Assembly (NCBI GenBank): GCA_022842225.1 | Contig: JALHPX010000159.1 | Coordinates: 1 to 7,181, forward strand | Source of the DNA: a bacterium | GTDB lineage: Bacteria > Bdellovibrionota > FAC87 > UBA2466 | Length of the DNA: 7,181 bases | Reading direction: 5' to 3' | In this document: positions 4,860 to 7,181 of the stretch, in pieces | Position numbering within the stretch: position 1 is the first letter of the stretch | How the letters are laid out: the number at the start of each line of letters is the position of its first letter | Notes under the pieces: model-generated | What the model saw: only the letters and a program-made list of their open reading frames with translations | The model's database searches: none | Told to the model about the DNA's origin: nothing | Program-made: the position numbers and the translations under genes

Positions 4860-5780
4860 ATGCAAAAACTTTTTATCGTCCTCGCTCTTGTCTGCATCAG
4901 TTTTAATTCTGCAGTTGCTAAAGCCACGATCGTTCAATCCAAGGATTTTTCTGCCGTCCAGGCGGTCACACGCAAGCTCGCTAAGAAATTCAGCCCCTCG
5001 GAAATTTTAGTCGTGTTTGATAACGATAATACTCTGCTGCAAATGGACGGCGATTTAGGTAGCGATCAGTGGTTTCAATGGCAAACCAACCTCCTAGAAA
5101 CAACCGACTCGGCGAGAGTGGCATCGGATTTTTCAGGCCTACTGCGAGTACAGGGGCTCCTTTTTACATTGGGAACGATGTCGCCCCCCGGCGGCAAGGC
5201 GCAGGTAGAAATCGCCCGCGCTATTCGCCAAACCTTCCCAACCATCGTGCTCACCGCACGCGGTTGCACCTATGAACCGGGCAAATCTTCGAGTTTCCGA
5301 GATGCCACCTTCCGGGAGTTAAAACGCAATGGTTATGAATTTGAATCGTCGGCACTTGAGCCAAAGGCTGGTTTCGGCGGCACCTTTGCACCCTACGATG
5401 CCCAGTCCATTCAAAAATTAGGGCTGACCGATGCAGAGAAAAAGCAAATGAAGGTAACAGACAAGCCGCCGCACACTTGCTACAGCAACGGCATTTTTAT
5501 GACGAGTGGCCAACACAAAGGCTTGATGTTGCGCACGTTGCTACTAAAAACCAGCAATCTGAATCGCTTCAAAGCTATTGTTGCCGTCGACGACAAAGAA
5601 AAATACTGCGCCCAGTTTGAAGAAGCCCTAGCCAATAGAGCAGAAGTGCACTGCGTGCGCTATGGCGCCGCCGATAGCCGCGTCAGTGCATTTGAAGCCG
5701 GCGACAAGAAAGCCGCCACGCAAGGTTGGCAAACTCTGAAAAAAGCCATCTCAGAGTCTTTGCCCTCGGACTGGAACTAA
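4860..5780 (+). CDS. DUF2608 family exported HAD-like hydrolase
   Basis: A 306-residue protein with a signal peptide ending in Ala-Val-Ala at 18-20, so it acts in the periplasm or outside the cell. The mature domain shows every HAD-superfamily motif. Motif I is Asp54-Asn-Asp56-Asn-Thr58 after a hydrophobic strand (nucleophile and general acid). Motif II is Thr132 in Val-Leu-Thr-Ala-Arg-Gly, motif III Lys220 in Gly-Gln-His-Lys-Gly, and motif IV Asp244-Asp245 in Ala-Val-Asp-Asp. A helical cap-like insertion lies between 60 and 120. Architecture and length fit DUF2608, known from Legionella, Coxiella, Bdellovibrio and relatives. An intact catalytic set suggests a phosphatase, but no substrate is established. 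There is no Shine-Dalgarno site or clear -10 upstream; 44 nt separate it from the preceding gene. Its stop overlaps the convergent CotH-like gene by 4 nt. Confidence 0.85.
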   Translation: MQKLFIVLALVCISFNSAVAKATIVQSKDFSAVQAVTRKLAKKFSPSEILVVFDNDNTLLQMDGDLGSDQWFQWQTNLLETTDSARVASDFSGLLRVQGLLFTLGTMSPPGGKAQVEIARAIRQTFPTIVLTARGCTYEPGKSSSFRDATFRELKRNGYEFESSALEPKAGFGGTFAPYDAQSIQKLGLTDAEKKQMKVTDKPPHTCYSNGIFMTSGQHKGLMLRTLLLKTSNLNRFKAIVAVDDKEKYCAQFEEALANRAEVHCVRYGAADSRVSAFEAGDKKAATQGWQTLKKAISESLPSDWN

Positions 5781-7181
5781 AATTCTTTATCAAGAAATTT
5801 AATCCGGTCTGCAATCCAGTCGCGGCGGTAGTCCTCGTCGAGTACTGTCGATAAATCTTTCGCCCCATCCCACAATACCCACCGCGACAAATTGCGCGCA
5901 CACGCACCACTTCTGCGCAGCGGCTCCAAGCGCTCGGCGAATAAAGACTCCAACTGTTTTTCACTGAGCTTTCCTGAACGCAAAGCCTTCCAGCGCGTAG
6001 AGACCTTCTTGGCAAATCCTAGTGACTTGCTTAGGTACAACCTCTCAAAGAGGCGGTTGTTCTCCACTGGCCACCAATCCGTGGCGGGTGTCTTTATTCC
6101 GCGCCACTCATAGCCCCACGTCCCATCTAAATCCCAGGGAGTGAAAAAGAATTTGTCGCCACTCTTACTGCCCGCGCGTGCGAGGTAGTAGTTCTTGGTG
6201 ATATTGTCCGAGCCACCCACCAACAGGACAAAGATCCAGAAATCCACGGCACTATCGATATCCAAGCGGCTTTCAATCTCTTTCGAAAACTCCTTGTCCG
6301 ACGACTCGGCGACAAACTGAACGAAATCTTCCAGTGGTTTTAGCGAACCTTTTTTGGGGTACGAGATCTCAAAGCCGTCACGCCAGGTTGTTTTCTGCTT
6401 TGTCGACGATATAGGAGACGTTTTGCTAAAGTTGGCATCGTAGTCGATTGCTTTGTAGAGCAGAGATTTCTTGTCCAAATGCAGCAGATCCGCATCTACT
6501 CGCTCGGTAAGTTGGTACGCGCCCACATAGTCCCCGTTGAGAATCACCTCGACGGGTGATCCTTTCACTACATTCTGGGCCACTCCGCCTGGGCCCCGCG
6601 ATTGCATCATCTGGTACACCGCGTGACTGACTCGGTTTCGCACCAGGCTTTTGTCTTTGTAAGAGGCATCCAAGATCCAATCGGTGGATTTGCGCAGCTC
6701 TAACAACGAGGTTTCGCTCTTTAACTCCACACTATAAGGCTTTTTAGGATAGAGACGGGAGCTCGCACCTCGCACCTTAATTCCCATTTTCAAGTCGCTG
6801 GTGGTTAGAGAGGGCTGCGCGGAAGTGATTCGAATCAAACCATCGTTTCTTTCGTCGCCAATCACTGCTGCTGTAATTTCGACAATCGGCAATTCCGTAA
6901 AAATCAGTTTGTAAGTTTCGTTGGTGTCGCCGTATTGCCAGGTAAATGTCTTCTCGTGGCCAGATGCCGCTTTGAAGTCGACTCTATCCCCGGAGGCGTA
7001 AGTCACACTCTCTAGCGCCAGCTGCCCTGAACTGGGTAAGTACTCGATCTTGGCCCTGCCCACTCCCAACTTTGCATCGACGGAGAGAAAGAACCGCTTG
7101 CCCGTTTGATCGTAAGGCGCGTTGACTCCCCCAATCTTTAGCTGCGGGACGACGACAGAAGTCCCGGCCCAAAGGCTTAGC
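5777..7181 (-). CDS. CotH kinase family protein (N-terminus beyond window)
   Basis: The frame is open from the TAG at 5779-5777 to the right edge. A TTG at 7069 is the first possible start inside the window, but 37 further codons continue upstream with protein-like sequence, so the real start lies outside. Counting from that TTG, an N-terminal beta domain (about 1-65) precedes a CotH domain. Visible blocks are Arg-Gly-Ala-Ser-Ser with Pro-Lys-Lys (100-110), Trp-Ile-Leu-Asp-Ala-Ser-Tyr-Lys-Asp-Lys and Arg-Asn-Arg (131-146), Gly-Ala-Tyr-Gln-Leu-Thr-Glu-Arg (183-190), Asp-Asn-Ile-Thr-Lys-Asn-Tyr-Tyr-Leu (288-296), and the metal-site-like Pro-Trp-Asp-Leu-Asp-Gly-Thr-Trp-Gly (311-319). CotH proteins are atypical secreted or spore-coat protein kinases; the Bacillus member phosphorylates coat proteins. 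An exported location is inferred from the family and from the upstream Leu-Ser-Leu-Trp-Ala-Gly (near 7165-7180), which may be the end of a signal peptide. Confidence 0.85.
   Translation of the reverse strand, partial: LSLWAGTSVVVPQLKIGGVNAPYDQTGKRFFLSVDAKLGVGRAKIEYLPSSGQLALESVTYASGDRVDFKAASGHEKTFTWQYGDTNETYKLIFTELPIVEITAAVIGDERNDGLIRITSAQPSLTTSDLKMGIKVRGASSRLYPKKPYSVELKSETSLLELRKSTDWILDASYKDKSLVRNRVSHAVYQMMQSRGPGGVAQNVVKGSPVEVILNGDYVGAYQLTERVDADLLHLDKKSLLYKAIDYDANFSKTSPISSTKQKTTWRDGFEISYPKKGSLKPLEDFVQFVAESSDKEFSKEIESRLDIDSAVDFWIFVLLVGGSDNITKNYYLARAGSKSGDKFFFTPWDLDGTWGYEWRGIKTPATDWWPVENNRLFERLYLSKSLGFAKKVSTRWKALRSGKLSEKQLESLFAERLEPLRRSGACARNLSRWVLWDGAKDLSTVLDEDYRRDWIADRIKFLDKEF

Noticed and set aside
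5683..6015. 110-codon minus-strand frame across the convergent junction
   Set aside because: It overlaps both the DUF2608 and CotH-like genes in other frames and has no domain features.

Overview
The window looks like a piece of chromosome from a Gram-negative bacterium with a roughly balanced base composition. Five proteins carry Sec-type signal peptides or a lipobox. The mix of a small Cys-rich lipoprotein, a DUF2608 HAD-like exported protein, a CotH-family protein and short secreted orphans is reminiscent of Bdellovibrionota and related predatory or deltaproteobacterial lineages. That assignment is an inference from family content and gene style; there is no rRNA or other marker to confirm it. 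I see no mobile element, CRISPR array, tRNA or rRNA.

Layout, left to right: a small Cys-rich lipoprotein (85-318, +), with a possible divergent gene start running off the left edge (1-69, -). Next is a 278-bp intergenic region with alternative hairpins, a perfect 16-bp CRP-type palindrome and a strongly structured leader. It leads into an exported six-Cys protein of unknown function (597-1292, +). After this come a 2-oxoglutarate/Fe(II) dioxygenase (1368-2204, +) and a class I SAM methyltransferase (2205-2972, -), which converge with their stop codons back to back. A strong minus-strand terminator (2992-3035) separates the methyltransferase from an exported three-Cys protein (3102-3611, -). 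That gene is divergent from an exported 342-aa orphan with an internal tandem repeat (3787-4815, +). A DUF2608 HAD-like exported protein (4860-5780, +) follows, overlapping by 4 nt a convergent CotH-kinase-family gene (5777 to the right edge, -) whose N-terminus lies outside the window.

These genes do not form one obvious pathway. They look like a run of short, mostly independently transcribed units. Two themes recur. First, three plus-strand genes (starts at 85, 1368, 3787) have a good -10 hexamer only 6-9 nt before the ATG and no proper Shine-Dalgarno sequence, as expected for leaderless mRNAs, while two others (597 on +, 3611 on -) have textbook Shine-Dalgarno sites. Second, both convergent gene pairs have touching or overlapping stop codons with no terminator between them, so antisense overlap of transcripts is likely.

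Most noteworthy are the near-consensus CRP site and structured leader upstream of the 597 gene, the leaderless-promoter pattern, and the tail-to-tail pairing of an exported phosphatase-like HAD protein with a CotH kinase-like protein. I found no clear evidence of a wholly new multi-gene system.
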